DNA of 64,000 nt from Pseudaestuariivita atlantica (lineage in GTDB: Bacteria; Pseudomonadota; Alphaproteobacteria; Rhodobacterales; Rhodobacteraceae), in the NCBI RefSeq assembly GCF_001205715.1, contig NZ_AQQZ01000002.1, positions 429,501 through 493,500 of the forward strand, written 5' to 3'. Each line of letters opens with the position of its first letter. Position 1 is the first letter of the stretch. Shown here one piece after another: positions 9,364 through 18,542 of the stretch. The position numbers and the translations under genes were made by a program. A model generated the notes under the pieces. That model saw only the letters and a program-made list of their open reading frames with translations, did not search any database and had not been told where the DNA came from.

Positions 9364-10236
9364 TCAGGTGAGGCCCGCGTGCTTCATCGCGTCCTCGATC
9401 TTGCGCTTGGTGCCGTCGGTCAGGCCGACATGGGGCAGGCGAACCTCGTCCGAGCAAAGGCCCAGAACGCTCATCCCGTATTTCGCGCCGATCAGGCCCG
9501 GCTCGGTGAAGATCGCGATATGCAGCGGCATCAGCCGGTCGAGCAGTTCGAGCGCGGTGTCGTAGTCGCCCTTGAGCGTCGCCGCCTGGAATTCGGCACA
9601 GAGCTTGGGCGCGACGTTGGCGGTGACCGAGATGCAGCCGACGCCGCCATGGGCGTTGAAGCCGAGCGCGGTCGCGTCCTCGCCCGAAAGCTGGACGAAA
9701 TCGGTGCCGCAGGTGATGCGCTGTTGCGGCACGCGGCTGAGATCGCCGGTCGCGTCCTTCACGCCGATGATGTTCGGCAGCTTGGCCAGTGTGCCCATCG
9801 TCGCGGGCGACATGTCCACCACCGACCGGGGCGGGATGTTGTAGATGATGACGGGGATGTCGACCGCGTCGTTGATCGCGGTGAAATGCGCGATCAACCC
9901 GGCCTGCGTGGGCTTGTTGTAATAGGGCGTGACGACCAGCGCGGCATCGGCACCGGCCTCTTTCGCATGGGCGGCGAGGCGGATCGATTCGGCGGTCGAA
10001 TTCGACCCGGCCCCGGCGATCACCGGCACGCGGCCGGCGGCTTCCTTGACGACGATGTCGACGACCATGTCGTGTTCGTCATGGCTGAGCGTGGGGCTTT
10101 CGCCCGTGGTGCCGACGGGGACCAGCCCGTTCGAGCCTTCGGCGATGTGCCAGTTCACCAGCTTTTTCAGCGCGTCCACGTCGACGTCGCCGTTCTTGAA
10201 CGGCGTGACCAGGGCAGGAAGGGATCCTTTGAACAT
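9364..10236 (-). CDS. dapA: 4-hydroxy-tetrahydrodipicolinate synthase
   Basis: The 290-residue TIM-barrel enzyme condenses pyruvate and aspartate semialdehyde in lysine and meso-DAP synthesis. Visible marks are the N-terminal [24 protein letters not shown] (the GTTGE motif), [17 protein letters not shown] with the catalytic tyrosine, [12 protein letters not shown], and [11 protein letters not shown] with the Schiff-base lysine. ATG at 10236 is preceded on its strand by AAGGAG at a suitable distance. Longer frames upstream are not supported. It is divergent from the transglycosylase gene, leaving about 128 bp for both promoters. Confidence 0.97.
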   Translation of the reverse strand: MFKGSLPALVTPFKNGDVDVDALKKLVNWHIAEGSNGLVPVGTTGESPTLSHDEHDMVVDIVVKEAAGRVPVIAGAGSNSTAESIRLAAHAKEAGADAALVVTPYYNKPTQAGLIAHFTAINDAVDIPVIIYNIPPRSVVDMSPATMGTLAKLPNIIGVKDATGDLSRVPQQRITCGTDFVQLSGEDATALGFNAHGGVGCISVTANVAPKLCAEFQAATLKGDYDTALELLDRLMPLHIAIFTEPGLIGAKYGMSVLGLCSDEVRLPHVGLTDGTKRKIEDAMKHAGLT

Positions 10237-10364
10237 GTGCACGCTCCTTGTCGTCTGGCTTACCGGCGCAGAAGTGCCGGAAGTCTGCTGGCTGACGCGG
10301 GAGTGAATTGAATGCCCCGGCCAGCACGATATGTTTGGGTCGTGTAGTCGGAACGTTGCCGCCA

Positions 10365-12452
10365 ATGCAAGCGATCATACGCGCCAGTCTGGCGTGTGCC
10401 CTCACCGCGCTGAGCGCGGTGCCGCTGTCCGCGCAGGACAGTTCGCTGCGCCCCGTCGCAAGGGACGACCGGCTGGCCGTGGCCGAGGCCGGGGAGACGG
10501 CGGCGCCGCTGCCGCCGCGCCCCCTGTCGCGCGCCGACGCCGCGGCCCGGCGCGGGGTGAGCGAGGACGAACTGTTCACCCCCCGAAGGCCGCTGGCGCT
10601 GGCCATGGATTTCGTGCGCGCGGGCGCGTGGGGCGCCGCACGCGCCGCCGCCGCCGGGGACGGGCCGATCGCACAGGACATCGTGGAATGGCACCGGTTG
10701 CGCGAGGGGCTGGGCACGCCGACCGAGGTGCTGCTGTTTTTGCGCCGCAATCCCGACTGGCCGGGTCTGCCGTACCTGCGGCGCAAGTCCGAACCTTCCT
10801 TCCTGACGGCCTCCGAACTGGAGGTGCGCACCTTCTTTGCCGGGATGCCCCCGCAAAGCGCGGCGGGCGCGCTGGCGCTGGCGCGGGTGCAGGACGCCGA
10901 GGAGGCGCGGTTGAGCGCGATCGCGGGCTGGCGCAGCTATCCCATGACCGGCGCGTTGCAGGCCGATTACCTCGAAGCCTACGGCGAGGCGCTTGCCCCG
11001 CACCACGCGGCGCGGCTGGACGCGATGCTGTGGCAGGGGGCCAAGATTTCCGCCCGGCGGATGCTGCCACTGGTGGGTGACGAAGTGCGCGCGGTGGCCG
11101 AGGCGCGGCTGGCCTATGCCGACCGCGCGGGCGACGTTGCTGAGAAGTTCGAGGCCGTGCCCGAGGTCCTGCGGTCAAGCCCCGGCCTGCGCCATGCGCG
11201 CTTTGAATGGATGCTGGCCAAGGGGCGGCGCGACGAGGCGCTGGCGCTGATGCGCGAGGCGTCGGAAAACGCCGCCGCGCTGGGCGAGCCGTCGGCCTGG
11301 GCGGGCCGGCGGCGGCAACTGGTGCGCGAAGAGATGCGGTCGGGCCGGTTCGCCGAGGCCTACGCGCTGGCCGCGCCGCATCATCTTGTCGACGGCACCG
11401 CCTATTCCGATCTCGAATGGCTGGCGGGCTACCTGTCGCTGCGGCTGGGGGAACCGGCGCGCGCGCTGGGCCATTTCGAAAGGCTCGATGCCAACGTGAC
11501 CTCGCCCATTTCCAAGGGACGCGCGGGATACTGGCGCGGTCGCGCGCTGGAGGCGATGGGCGACACCGCCGGGGCCATGGCGGCCTATACGGAGGGCGGG
11601 GCGTACCAGACCTCGTTCTACGGGCTGCTGGCCGCGGAAAAGGCGGGGCTGCCGCACGATCCGCGCCTTGCCGGGGACGAGACCTTCCCGTCATGGCGCG
11701 ACGCGGAGTTCCGCCAGTTGAGCGTCTTCAAGGCGGCGGTGCTGTTGCTGGCCGCCGATGATCTTGACCTGTCGGAGCGGTTCTTCACGCACCTGTCGGA
11801 GCGGCTGGACCGGACGGGCGTGGGCCAGCTGGGTGACCTGCTGATGGCGCTGGAACGCCCGCATATCCAGGTGATGCTGGGCAAGCGCGCGGCGCAGGCC
11901 GGGCTGGAAGTGCCCGGCCCCTATTACGCGCTGCACCCGGTGGCCGAGCACGTGCACCCGGTGCCCACGGAGCTGGTCCTCGCCATTTCCCGGCGCGAAA
12001 GCGAGTTCGACCCGGTGGTGGTGTCGGGCGCGGGGGCGCGGGGGCTGATGCAGTTGATGCCGGGCACGGCGCGTGACGTGAGCCGCGACCTTGGCCTGCC
12101 TTATGGCCGGGACAGGCTGCTGAGCGATCCGAGGTACAACGCGACGCTGGGCGCGGCCTATCTGCGCGGGCTGGCGGAGCGGTTCGACGGCAATGTCGTG
12201 ATGATGGCGGCGGGCTACAATGCCGGGCCGGGTCGCCCGGTGCGCTGGATGGAGCGGTTCGGCGACCCGCGAAAGGGTGCCATCGACGTGGTCGACTGGA
12301 TCGAGATGATCCCCTTCAACGAGACCCGCAACTACGTCATGCGGGTGGCCGAAAGCCTGCCGGTCTACCGCGCGCGGCTGGGCAAGGACCCGCATCCGGT
12401 GCCGTTTTCCAAGGAACTGGTGGGCTCGACGCTGCTGCCGCTGGAGCAATAG
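10365..12452 (+). CDS. soluble lytic murein transglycosylase (Slt70 type)
   Basis: This 695-residue periplasmic enzyme cleaves peptidoglycan with 1,6-anhydro product formation. It has a signal peptide (cleavage near PLSAQ, residue 23) and a long alpha-helical superhelical region up to about residue 530, with Sel1/TPR-like [10 protein letters not shown] and [16 protein letters not shown] segments. The C-terminal SLT domain has the catalytic glutamate in SRRESEFDP, plus [27 protein letters not shown] and [13 protein letters not shown] 10365 was chosen because the signal peptide starts there. It is convergent with the downstream DMT gene, only 6 bases apart. Confidence 0.93.
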   Translation: MQAIIRASLACALTALSAVPLSAQDSSLRPVARDDRLAVAEAGETAAPLPPRPLSRADAAARRGVSEDELFTPRRPLALAMDFVRAGAWGAARAAAAGDGPIAQDIVEWHRLREGLGTPTEVLLFLRRNPDWPGLPYLRRKSEPSFLTASELEVRTFFAGMPPQSAAGALALARVQDAEEARLSAIAGWRSYPMTGALQADYLEAYGEALAPHHAARLDAMLWQGAKISARRMLPLVGDEVRAVAEARLAYADRAGDVAEKFEAVPEVLRSSPGLRHARFEWMLAKGRRDEALALMREASENAAALGEPSAWAGRRRQLVREEMRSGRFAEAYALAAPHHLVDGTAYSDLEWLAGYLSLRLGEPARALGHFERLDANVTSPISKGRAGYWRGRALEAMGDTAGAMAAYTEGGAYQTSFYGLLAAEKAGLPHDPRLAGDETFPSWRDAEFRQLSVFKAAVLLLAADDLDLSERFFTHLSERLDRTGVGQLGDLLMALERPHIQVMLGKRAAQAGLEVPGPYYALHPVAEHVHPVPTELVLAISRRESEFDPVVVSGAGARGLMQLMPGTARDVSRDLGLPYGRDRLLSDPRYNATLGAAYLRGLAERFDGNVVMMAAGYNAGPGRPVRWMERFGDPRKGAIDVVDWIEMIPFNETRNYVMRVAESLPVYRARLGKDPHPVPFSKELVGSTLLPLEQ

Positions 12453-12458
12453 GTCGGA

Positions 12459-13328
12459 TCAGGCCGAGCGGCGCTCGCGCCACCATGTGAAGAGGCCCGC
12501 CGCGACGATGATGACCGCGCCCGCGACCAGAGCGGGGCGCAGGTTCTCGTTGAAGGCCAGAAGGCCGACGCAGGCCCCGAACACCATTTGCAGGTAGGCG
12601 AAGGGCTGCAGCACGCTGGCCTCGGCCAGGTCGAGCGCCTTGATCAGAAGCCAGTGCCCGCCCGCCCCGGTGAGGCACAGCGCCCCCATCCACACCCAGT
12701 CGGACGCCGCCATCGGCTCCCACAGCCACAGGCCCAGCGGCGTCATCGCCAGCGCGCCCACGGTGCCGGTATAGAAGAACGCCGTCGCCGCGCTGTCGGT
12801 GCGGTTGGCGAGGCGGGTGAGCAGGTTGTAGAGCGCAAAAAGCGTGGCGGAGACGACCGGGATCAGCGACCACGGGGAGAAGACGCCGCTGCCGGGTTGC
12901 AGGATGACGAGCATACCCGCGAACCCTGCCGCGATGGCGAGCCAGCGCCGCCAGCCCACGAACTCGCCTAGCACCGGCCCCGACAGGGCGGCGACCAGAA
13001 GGGGATAGGCGGCGAAAATCGCGTGCGCCTCGACCAGTCCGAGCTTGGTGAAGGCGAAGACCATCACGTTGATCTCGACCGCGAGTATCAGGCCGCGCAG
13101 GATCTGGATCCCCGGCCGCCGCGCGCGGATGACCCGCGCCAGCCCGCCCGCGTGGCGCGCCGACAGCGCCACGACGAAGGCCGCGAAGAACCAGTAGCGG
13201 ATCGTGACGACCATCGGCGTGTTGTAGGTTTCCGCGAGGTGGCGGGAGATGCCGTCCTGAAACGCGAAGACCAGCGAGGTCAGCACCATCAGCGCGATCC
13301 CGGCCTGCGTGTTCTGCGGCGCGCTCAC
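12459..13328 (-). CDS. DMT superfamily (EamA) exporter
   Basis: This is a 289-residue, ten-helix inner-membrane protein with two EamA repeats, of the drug/metabolite transporter superfamily. Hydrophobic segments run from GIALMVLTSLVFAFQD to AGAVIIVAAGLFTWW, with SRHLAETYNTPMVVTIRYWFFA-type loops typical of the S-adenosylmethionine/drug exporter subgroup. I took GTG at 13328 as the start, which overlaps the mnmD stop by 4 bases (GTGA). The upstream extension of the frame is the mnmD gene read out of frame. The substrate cannot be told from sequence. Confidence 0.85.
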   Translation of the reverse strand: MSAPQNTQAGIALMVLTSLVFAFQDGISRHLAETYNTPMVVTIRYWFFAAFVVALSARHAGGLARVIRARRPGIQILRGLILAVEINVMVFAFTKLGLVEAHAIFAAYPLLVAALSGPVLGEFVGWRRWLAIAAGFAGMLVILQPGSGVFSPWSLIPVVSATLFALYNLLTRLANRTDSAATAFFYTGTVGALAMTPLGLWLWEPMAASDWVWMGALCLTGAGGHWLLIKALDLAEASVLQPFAYLQMVFGACVGLLAFNENLRPALVAGAVIIVAAGLFTWWRERRSA

Positions 13329-14005
13329 AGCCGCGCCACCGTCATGTGGCGCTTGCGCCCGTAACCCGGTTGGCGGGTGACGGTGAAACCGGCCTCGGCC
13401 AGCGCGCGGCGCACGTGGCCCGCGGCGGTATAGGTCGCCGCCGTGCCGCCGGGCGCGGTGTGGCGGGCGACGGCACGCATCAGGTCCGCCTCCCACATCT
13501 GCGGGTTCTTGGCGGGGGAGAACCCGTCGAGGAACCAAGCATCCGCCTTGCCGTCCCACGCTGGCAGCGTTTCGCGGGCGTCGCCGTCGATCCGCTCGAA
13601 GCGGAGCGTGGCGGTTTCGAACCGGGGGGATGCGAGGTGCGGGCGCAGGGCCTCTGCCTGCGGGGCAAGTGCAGGGAAGGCCGCTTGCGCGCGCGCCATG
13701 GTCGCGGGGTCGAGGGCGTGCGCCTCGAACGTGGTGAAGCGGATTTGACCCGGCGCGTCCATCCCCTCCCAGAGCGCCATGAGGGCGAGCAGGTTGAGGC
13801 CGGTGCCGAAGCCCAGTTCGGCGACGTGAAACCCGTCCTGCAGGCGGTCGCGCAGGGAATTGCCGTCAAGGAAGGTGTGCCGGGTTTCAGCCAGCCCGTC
13901 GTCGAGCGAGTAATACGGGTCGTCAAAGCGGCGGGACACGGGCACCGCGCCGCCCGCGTCGCGCGCGCGCCATTCGAGCGGTTCTGGTGCTTCGGTCCCG
14001 GTCAT
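13325..14005 (-). CDS. mnmD: tRNA 5-methylaminomethyl-2-thiouridine methyltransferase (MnmD)
   Basis: This 226-residue SAM-dependent methyltransferase corresponds to the N-terminal domain of MnmC and makes mnm5s2U34 in tRNA wobble positions. The SAM-binding motif is VAELGFGTGLNLL. The family signature DAWFLDGFSPAKNPQMW is intact, and the FDDPYYSLDDGLAETRHTFL opening is typical. In gammaproteobacteria this domain is fused to an FAD oxidase. Here it stands alone, and the oxidase-like partner is encoded divergently just upstream. It overlaps the DMT gene by 4 bases. Confidence 0.92.
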   Translation of the reverse strand: MTGTEAPEPLEWRARDAGGAVPVSRRFDDPYYSLDDGLAETRHTFLDGNSLRDRLQDGFHVAELGFGTGLNLLALMALWEGMDAPGQIRFTTFEAHALDPATMARAQAAFPALAPQAEALRPHLASPRFETATLRFERIDGDARETLPAWDGKADAWFLDGFSPAKNPQMWEADLMRAVARHTAPGGTAATYTAAGHVRRALAEAGFTVTRQPGYGRKRHMTVARL

Positions 14006-14039
14006 GGCAGAGGGTTCGCCCAAAGTGGAGGCGGGCGCA

Positions 14040-15068
14040 ATGGTCGATGTCACGGTGAAGGGAGCGGGGGTTGCGGGCCTTTCGGTCGCGTGGGCCTGCG
14101 CGCGGCGCGGCGCGCGGGTGCGCGTGATCGACCCCCACGGCGTGGCGGCGGGTGCGTCGGGTGGGATCGTGGGCGCGCTGGCGCCGCATGTGCCCGAGAA
14201 CTGGAACGACAAGAAAGCCTTCCAGCTGGACAGCCTGTTGATGGCCGGGTGTTGGTGGGCCGAGGTCGCCCGGACGGGCGGGCGTGATCCGGGATATGCG
14301 CGGACCGGGCGGGTGCAACCGCTGGCCGATGCCGCCGCCGTCGACCTCGCCCGCGCCCGCGCCGACGGTGCCGCGCGGTTGTGGCGGGGGGAGGCGGCGT
14401 GGTGCGTGACCGACGCGCCCGGCGAATTCGCGCCGCTCTCGCCCACGGGGCTGTGGGTGCACGACACGCTGACCGCGCGGTTGCATCCCCGGAGGGCCTG
14501 TCTTGCGCTGGCCGCGGCGATCGAAGCGGCGGGCGGAGAAGTGGTGACCGAGGGCGCGCTGGCCGGCGCGGTGGTGGAGGCGACGGGGGTCGCGGGCCTG
14601 CAGGCGCTGTCGGCAGAGACCGGGCGGGCCGAGGGCGCGGGCGTGAAGGGGCAGGCAGCCTTGTTGGCGCATGATGCGCGGCACGCACCGCAGCTGTTCG
14701 TCGGAGGCGCGCATGTCGTGCCGCATGATGACGGGACGGTGGCGGTCGGGTCGACCTCGGAACGCGATTACGACGATGCGGAGGCGACGGACGAACAGCT
14801 TGACGCGGTCATCGCGGCGGCGCGGGAGGCGGTGCCGGCGCTGGCGGGTGCCAAGGTCGTCGCAAGGTGGGCCGGCGTGCGGCCCCGCGCGAAGTCCCGC
14901 GCGCCGCTGATCGGGGCGCATCCCGTCCAAAAGGGCCGCTTCATCGCCAATGGCGGGTTCAAGATCGGGTTCGGGATGGCGCCGCTATGCGCCGAGGTCC
15001 TCGCCAACCTGATCCTCGACGGCGTGGACCGCGTGCCCGAAGCGTTCAGGCCGCGTCCCGTCGCCTGA
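14040..15068 (+). CDS. FAD-dependent oxidase, MnmC C-terminal-domain-like
   Basis: This is a DadA/MnmC(o)-type FAD oxidoreductase of 342 residues. An N-terminal dinucleotide motif KGAGVAGLSVAWACARRG leads into a VRVIDPHGVAAGASGG segment. The C-terminal end has the family's GGFKIGFGMAP pattern. In MnmC this domain removes the carboxymethyl group from cmnm5U34. Placement head-to-head with mnmD supports that role. ATG 14040 was chosen because GGAG lies about 9 bases upstream. ATG 14004 would add 12 residues and overlap the mnmD start by two bases. A general D-amino-acid-oxidase function cannot be excluded. Confidence 0.82.
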   Translation: MVDVTVKGAGVAGLSVAWACARRGARVRVIDPHGVAAGASGGIVGALAPHVPENWNDKKAFQLDSLLMAGCWWAEVARTGGRDPGYARTGRVQPLADAAAVDLARARADGAARLWRGEAAWCVTDAPGEFAPLSPTGLWVHDTLTARLHPRRACLALAAAIEAAGGEVVTEGALAGAVVEATGVAGLQALSAETGRAEGAGVKGQAALLAHDARHAPQLFVGGAHVVPHDDGTVAVGSTSERDYDDAEATDEQLDAVIAAAREAVPALAGAKVVARWAGVRPRAKSRAPLIGAHPVQKGRFIANGGFKIGFGMAPLCAEVLANLILDGVDRVPEAFRPRPVA

Positions 15069-15144
15069 CGCCCGGATTTCGGGATTGCGTCATGCCCCGC
15101 GCGCGGGCAAGGCTGCGGGCACCGGGCCCGAGAGCCGCAGAGAC

Positions 15145-16026
15145 ATGGAGCGCGCAGGGATGCTGGCCCGCCTTACCGACAGGCTTGAAGCGAATGCCAC
15201 GTGGGTCGCGGTGATCTCGGCGGTGATGTGGGGTGTCTGGTGGGCGCCGATCCGGTTCATCGAAACGCTGGGCGTGCCGGGCATCTGGTCGGGCCCGCTG
15301 CTGATCGCGGGTGCGTTGGTACTGGCGGTGCCGGTCTGGCTGATCCGGGGACCGGTGCGGATCAGCGGGCGCGGCGTGCTGGGGGCCTGCGGCATGGGCA
15401 CGGCGATGATGACCTATTCCGCCGCGCTGGCCGAGGGCGAGGTGGTGCGCGTCCTGCTGATCTTCTACCTCGCGCCGGTCTGGTCGAAGATCCTCGAACG
15501 GGTGTTCATGGGGCTGCGCTGGACATGGGTGTCGACCGTGGCGCTGGTCCTGTCCTTCGGCGGCATCCTCGTCCTGACGGGTGCCACGCCCGAGGCGGGG
15601 CTGCGGCCCGGTGACGGGCTGGCGCTGGTGTCGGGCATGGCATGGGCGGTCGGGTCCGCGCTGGTCTTCGGTTCGGGAGAGCGGAACACGGCGGGCCTGA
15701 CGGCAGTGACCTGTGCCGCCGGTCTGGCGGTGGCGGTCGCGCTGGCGCTGTTGCGCGCGGGTGCGCCGGACGGGATGCCGCCCCTGCCCGTGGGTCTGAG
15801 CCTGCTGACCGGTGTCGTCTATATCACGCCGCTGATGGTGCTGACCGTGCTCGCCGCGCGGTGGGTGCCGCCGGGCCTGTTGAGTTTCCTGCTGACGGCC
15901 GAGATCGCGTCGGGCGTCATCACCAGCGCCCTGTTCGCGGGGGAGCCGTTCGGGTGGCCACATGCCGTGGGCTCGCTGCTGATCGCGGCGGGGGCGACGA
16001 GCGAGGTGCTGGCGCGACGGCGTTGA
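15145..16026 (+). CDS. DMT superfamily (EamA) transporter
   Basis: This is a second ten-helix drug/metabolite transporter, about 293 residues, of a different subfamily from the one at 12.5 kb. Its opening WVAVISAVMWGVWWAPIRF and central PLMVLTVLAARWVPPG segments are hydrophobic helices with the usual aromatic/proline kinks. The start is uncertain: ATG 15145 and ATG 15160 are both in frame, and the latter has GGAG upstream. It is convergent with the downstream aminotransferase gene, separated by 4 bases. The substrate is unknown. Confidence 0.82.
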   Translation: MERAGMLARLTDRLEANATWVAVISAVMWGVWWAPIRFIETLGVPGIWSGPLLIAGALVLAVPVWLIRGPVRISGRGVLGACGMGTAMMTYSAALAEGEVVRVLLIFYLAPVWSKILERVFMGLRWTWVSTVALVLSFGGILVLTGATPEAGLRPGDGLALVSGMAWAVGSALVFGSGERNTAGLTAVTCAAGLAVAVALALLRAGAPDGMPPLPVGLSLLTGVVYITPLMVLTVLAARWVPPGLLSFLLTAEIASGVITSALFAGEPFGWPHAVGSLLIAAGATSEVLARRR

Positions 16027-16030
16027 CTGC

Positions 16031-17320
16031 TCAGTTCGCCACGGCCCCGGCCACGGCGCGCGCGGCCTTTGCCACGGCGGCCCCGGTGCGGGCGAGGTCC
16101 TCTTCGGACAGGGCGAGGCTTGGATACATCTTGCCGGGGCTTTTGAAGATGCCGTGGGCGCGCAGCGTGTCGTTCCAGATCGCGTTGCGGGCGCGGTCAT
16201 GGCCGTGCCAGTCGCGGTAATCGCGCACGTCGCGATCCACGAACACCACGTCGAACAGCGTCGCGTCGCCGACGATCCGGTGCGGGATGCCGTGGGCGGC
16301 AAGCGCGTCGGTCTGCATCTGCATCAGCCGCTCGCCGGTGGCGCGCAGACGGGCGTACTGGCCGTCGCGGCGGAGCACCTCCATCGTCTTCAGCCCCGCG
16401 ACCGAGGCGACGGGGTTGCCCGACAGGGTGCCCAGTTGCATCAGCCAGCGGTCGGCCCCGACGATCGACTTGTCGAAATGGTCCATCAGGTCGCGCCGCC
16501 CGGCGATGGCGGCAAGGGGGAAGCCGCCGCCGGTGATCTTGCCCAGCGTGCAGAGGTCGGGCGTGACGCCGTAATGCGCCTGCGCGCCACCATAGGCGAG
16601 GCGGAAACCGGTGACGATCTCGTCGAAGATCAGGACGACGCCGTGCTTGGTGCACAGATCGCGCACGCCTTGCAGGAAGCCCGGCGCGGGCGGGATGACC
16701 CGTTGCAGGGGTTCGACGATCAGGCCCGCGACGTGGCCCGTATACTCGGTTAGCAGGCTGTCGAGGTAGGCGAGGTCGTTGAAGGGCGCGATCAGCATTT
16801 CGGCGCGGACGGCCTCGGGCACGCCGGCGCTGTCGGGCACGGCCTGCGGGAAGTTCACCCGACGGTCGGGGGCGAGCGACATCTGCGCCTCGGCCGACAT
16901 GCCGTGATAGCCGCCTTCGAATTTCACGATCTTGTCGCGGCCCGTCGCCGCGCGGGCGAGGCGCATGGCGTACATGTCGGCCTCGCCCCCGCTGGTGACA
17001 TAGCGGACCTGTTCGGCGCAGGGCACGGCATCGATGATCGCCTCGGCCAGTTCGATGCCGGCGGAGTTGTTGGCGAAGAAGGTCATGCCGCGGGGCAATT
17101 GCTGCAGCACGGCCTCCATCACCTCGGGGTGGCCATGGCCCAGAAGCATGGGGCCGGAGCCGATGAGGTAGTCGATGTAGCGGGTGCCGTCCGCGTCCCA
17201 GACATGGGCGCCTTCACCCCGGTCGATCACGATGCCGGGGTCGAAATTGCCGAAGCCTGCGGCGGGAAGCGCGGCGGAGGCGCGGGTGATCCAGTCGGCT
17301 TGCGAGGTCAGGGTCTGCAT
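16031..17320 (-). CDS. class III aminotransferase, glutamate-1-semialdehyde-aminomutase-like
   Basis: This 429-residue PLP enzyme has fold type I, subgroup II. Key segments are GSGPMLLGHGHPEV, TSGGEADMYAMRLARAATGR, FEGGYHGMS, FDEIVTGFRLAYGG with the cofactor-ring aspartate, and LGKITGGGFPLAAI with the Schiff-base lysine. It resembles the GSA aminomutase-like aspartate aminotransferase family rather than HemL itself, because it sits in a catabolic island and not with haem genes. It lies 61 bases downstream of the first enolase-superfamily gene on the same strand and could be the last gene of that operon. The substrate is not identifiable. Confidence 0.82.
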   Translation of the reverse strand: MQTLTSQADWITRASAALPAAGFGNFDPGIVIDRGEGAHVWDADGTRYIDYLIGSGPMLLGHGHPEVMEAVLQQLPRGMTFFANNSAGIELAEAIIDAVPCAEQVRYVTSGGEADMYAMRLARAATGRDKIVKFEGGYHGMSAEAQMSLAPDRRVNFPQAVPDSAGVPEAVRAEMLIAPFNDLAYLDSLLTEYTGHVAGLIVEPLQRVIPPAPGFLQGVRDLCTKHGVVLIFDEIVTGFRLAYGGAQAHYGVTPDLCTLGKITGGGFPLAAIAGRRDLMDHFDKSIVGADRWLMQLGTLSGNPVASVAGLKTMEVLRRDGQYARLRATGERLMQMQTDALAAHGIPHRIVGDATLFDVVFVDRDVRDYRDWHGHDRARNAIWNDTLRAHGIFKSPGKMYPSLALSEEDLARTGAAVAKAARAVAGAVAN

Positions 17321-17381
17321 GGAGGCGGCTTTCGAGGTGGCGGATGGGAGGATTTACATATTTGGAAAGAGAAGAAGGACA

Positions 17382-18542
17382 CTAGGACAGTTCGAGGATC
17401 GGCGGGCCGAGCACGTCGCGGTCGACGGTGATCCCCAGCCCCGCGCCATCGGGCGGGGCGATGCGGCCATTGGCGCGCGCGGGTGCGTCGGGCGCGAGGC
17501 GGGGGCCGACATAGCCTGACAGGTCGCAGGTGTTCAGGAGCCATTTCGGCGGGGTGGCGGCGGCGAGGTGCAGCGCGGCGGCGGTCACGATGTCGGACCC
17601 CCAGGTGCATTCGACGCACATGCGCGCCCCGAGGTGCAGGCAGAGGTCGCGGGCCTGCCGGAGTTTCGACAGGCCGCCGAATTTCGACAGTTTCAGCGCG
17701 ACCGCGTCCATGCAGGCGTGCTTGGCCCCTTCCAGAAGCGTGGCGGTATCATGTGCGGCTTCGTCCAGTTTCATGGGCAGGCCGGTGGCATGGCGCACCT
17801 GCGCGCATTGCTCGATCGTGGGGCATGGCTGTTCGATCATGATGTCGAGATGCCGGACCGCGCGGGCGGTGCGGGTGGCATCGAGCGGGGTCGCGCCGCA
17901 GTTCCAGTCACCGTAGACGAGCGGGCCGTCGCCCACCGCCTCGCGCACCTTGGCGAGACGCTCGGCATCGGTGGACCAGTCGCCCGATGCGCCGAGTTTC
18001 ACCTGGAACTGGGTGATGCCCTGTCCTTGCGCCTCGCGGGCGATGGCGGCCATGTCGTCGGGCGCGATGCAGGTGATCGAGTGGTAGAGCGGCATGTCGG
18101 CGGCCTGGCGTCCGCCCAGCAGCGCGTAGAGCGGCAGGTTCGCCGCCTGGCCCGTCAGGTCCCAGAGCGCGATGTCGAGCGCGGACTTGGCATAGCGGTG
18201 ATCGGGCAGGTAGGCGTCGGCCGCGGCCATCAGCGCCTCGGGGCCGACGGGATCGGCGCCCAGCAGGACGGGAGCCAGTTCGGTCAGCGCGGGCGCGACG
18301 CCGCCGGGATAGGCGGGCAGGTAATGGGGGATGGGGCAGACCTCTCCCCACCCGGTCAGGCCGGTGTCGGTGTCGATGGCCAGCACCGTTGTGGTGACGG
18401 TGTCGCAGGTCTTTCCATCGGCCATGTGGTAGGCGACGTGGCTGGTGAGCGGCACCTGCCAGAGGGTGAGCTTGGTGATCCGGGACGGTGTGCTCGTCGC
18501 GCCCTTGCGTGCGCGCTTCGCAGTGGGGGCGTCATGGTTCAT
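17382..18542 (-). CDS. enolase-superfamily (MLE subgroup) enzyme, copy 1
   Basis: This 386-residue member of the mandelate racemase/muconate lactonising family has its catalytic set in place: lysine in FQVKLG, metal ligands in VYGDWN, IMIEQP and KLDEAA, and the second lysine in ALKLSKFGG. The MLE-subgroup two-lysine arrangement fits epimerases such as 4-hydroxyproline-betaine 2-epimerase (HpbD) and cycloisomerases or dehydratases. It has an about 20-residue N-terminal extension that copies 2 and 3 lack. The extension is encoded by a duplicated leader containing the 29-bp island repeat. Its start overlaps the end of copy 2 by 11 bases. Confidence 0.85.
   Translation of the reverse strand: MNHDAPTAKRARKGATSTPSRITKLTLWQVPLTSHVAYHMADGKTCDTVTTTVLAIDTDTGLTGWGEVCPIPHYLPAYPGGVAPALTELAPVLLGADPVGPEALMAAADAYLPDHRYAKSALDIALWDLTGQAANLPLYALLGGRQAADMPLYHSITCIAPDDMAAIAREAQGQGITQFQVKLGASGDWSTDAERLAKVREAVGDGPLVYGDWNCGATPLDATRTARAVRHLDIMIEQPCPTIEQCAQVRHATGLPMKLDEAAHDTATLLEGAKHACMDAVALKLSKFGGLSKLRQARDLCLHLGARMCVECTWGSDIVTAAALHLAAATPPKWLLNTCDLSGYVGPRLAPDAPARANGRIAPPDGAGLGITVDRDVLGPPILELS
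18493..18521. repeat. island hairpin repeat, copy A
   Basis: This is a 29-bp element with core CGCGC-CCTTGCGT-GCGCG (5-bp stem, 8-base loop), inside the 5' end of enolase-superfamily copy 1. It differs from copies B and C at three positions. Two of these are paired positions of the stem that change together (G-C to C-G), keeping the hairpin. In the host gene it encodes KRARKGATS. Confidence 0.75.

Noticed and set aside
9316-10311. A 331-codon plus-strand frame over dapA
   Set aside because: dapA on the opposite strand is unmistakable, and the frame begins inside the terminator.
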